NCBI GenBank assembly: GCA_031270215.1
Contig: JAISYB010000087.1
Location: 1 to 5,690, forward strand
Direction of reading: 5' to 3'
Length of the DNA stretch: 5,690 nt
From: Streptococcaceae bacterium
GTDB lineage: Bacteria > Bacillota > Bacilli > Lactobacillales > Streptococcaceae
The notes under the pieces are model-generated. The model was not told the origin of the DNA. It saw nothing but the letters and a program-made list of their open reading frames with translations, and ran no database searches. Each line of letters begins with the position of its first letter. Within the stretch, counting starts at the first letter, position 1. Position numbers and translations under genes: made by a program. Of this stretch, positions 5,405 to 5,690 are shown piece by piece.

Positions 5405-5690
5405 GGGGTTGTTACGGATTCGACAGGCATGCTTGAGCATGAACTGCAGCCCGAAGGACGTTTCGTTAAAAGTCACAGTTAAATATAACTGCTAAAACAA
5501 ACAATTCTTACGCAGTAGCTGCCTAAACACCAGCACTCGCAGTCTTTAATCGTGTTACTTTCGCGCCTTTAAAGACTTCATTTTAGAAAGTTACGTCTGA
5601 GTATTGCTTGGCTGCTTAGAAAGAGATTTTCAAGCTCGCTTATCTTGCTGGGGTTATATGACGGCTCTTTAGGTTAAACTAAAAACATAT
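5405..5690 (+). ncRNA. ssrA: Transfer-messenger RNA (tmRNA), 3' end beyond the window
   Basis: This RNA acts as tRNA-Ala and mRNA to rescue stalled ribosomes, working with SmpB, and tags the nascent protein for proteolysis. The mature 5' end GGGGTTGTTACGG with ATTCGACAGG (5405-5427) closely matches Bacillus subtilis tmRNA, as does TTAAATATAACT directly before the resume codon. The tag frame runs from GCT at 5491 to TAA at 5524-5526 and encodes AKTNNSYAVAA. With the alanine carried by tmRNA itself the full tag is A-AKTNNSYAVAA. The region after the tag (5527-5690) should contain the downstream pseudoknots. The T arm and CCA end are missing; about 70-80 nt are expected to follow, from the usual length near 360 nt. 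Confidence 0.96.

Overview
The window looks like chromosomal DNA of a low-GC Gram-positive bacterium, most likely of the order Lactobacillales. The gene order dxr-rseP-proS belongs to the Firmicutes cluster frr-uppS-cdsA-dxr-rseP-proS-polC. The RseP has the long, acidic insertion after its membrane-associated loop that I associate with lactic acid bacteria. The tmRNA tag (AKTNNSYAVAA) also resembles tags of that order more than the Bacillus one. The species cannot be fixed from the sequence.

Positions 1-3791 hold three co-directional housekeeping genes. They are the 3' two thirds of dxr (isoprenoid precursor synthesis by the MEP pathway), complete rseP (intramembrane site-2 protease) and complete proS (prolyl-tRNA synthetase with the bacterial editing insertion). 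Gaps are 3 and 39 bases, so they probably share a transcript, which ends at a strong hairpin-plus-U-run terminator just after proS. The polC gene that often follows proS is absent here.

Positions 3792-4302 carry no convincing protein gene. They contain an A/T-tract UP-like element, a near-consensus extended -10 promoter, and a structured transcript of about 233 nt ending in a 15-bp terminator hairpin. I read this as an abundant non-coding RNA of unknown family. A further 115 bases of unassigned sequence lead to a second + strand terminator.

Positions 4303-5226 contain a minus-strand toxin-antitoxin operon of the HigBA/Gp49-like type: toxin first, antitoxin second, overlapping by 11 bases. 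The antitoxin has a perfect ribosome binding site. The toxin has none, and its extended -10 box lies so close that the mRNA may be leaderless. An inverted repeat upstream is a candidate operator.

Positions 5227-5690 hold the promoter and first 286 nt of ssrA (tmRNA, trans-translation), which runs off the window. A ribosome-rescue RNA therefore sits beside a predicted ribosome-dependent mRNA-cleaving toxin. The functional link is only suggestive.
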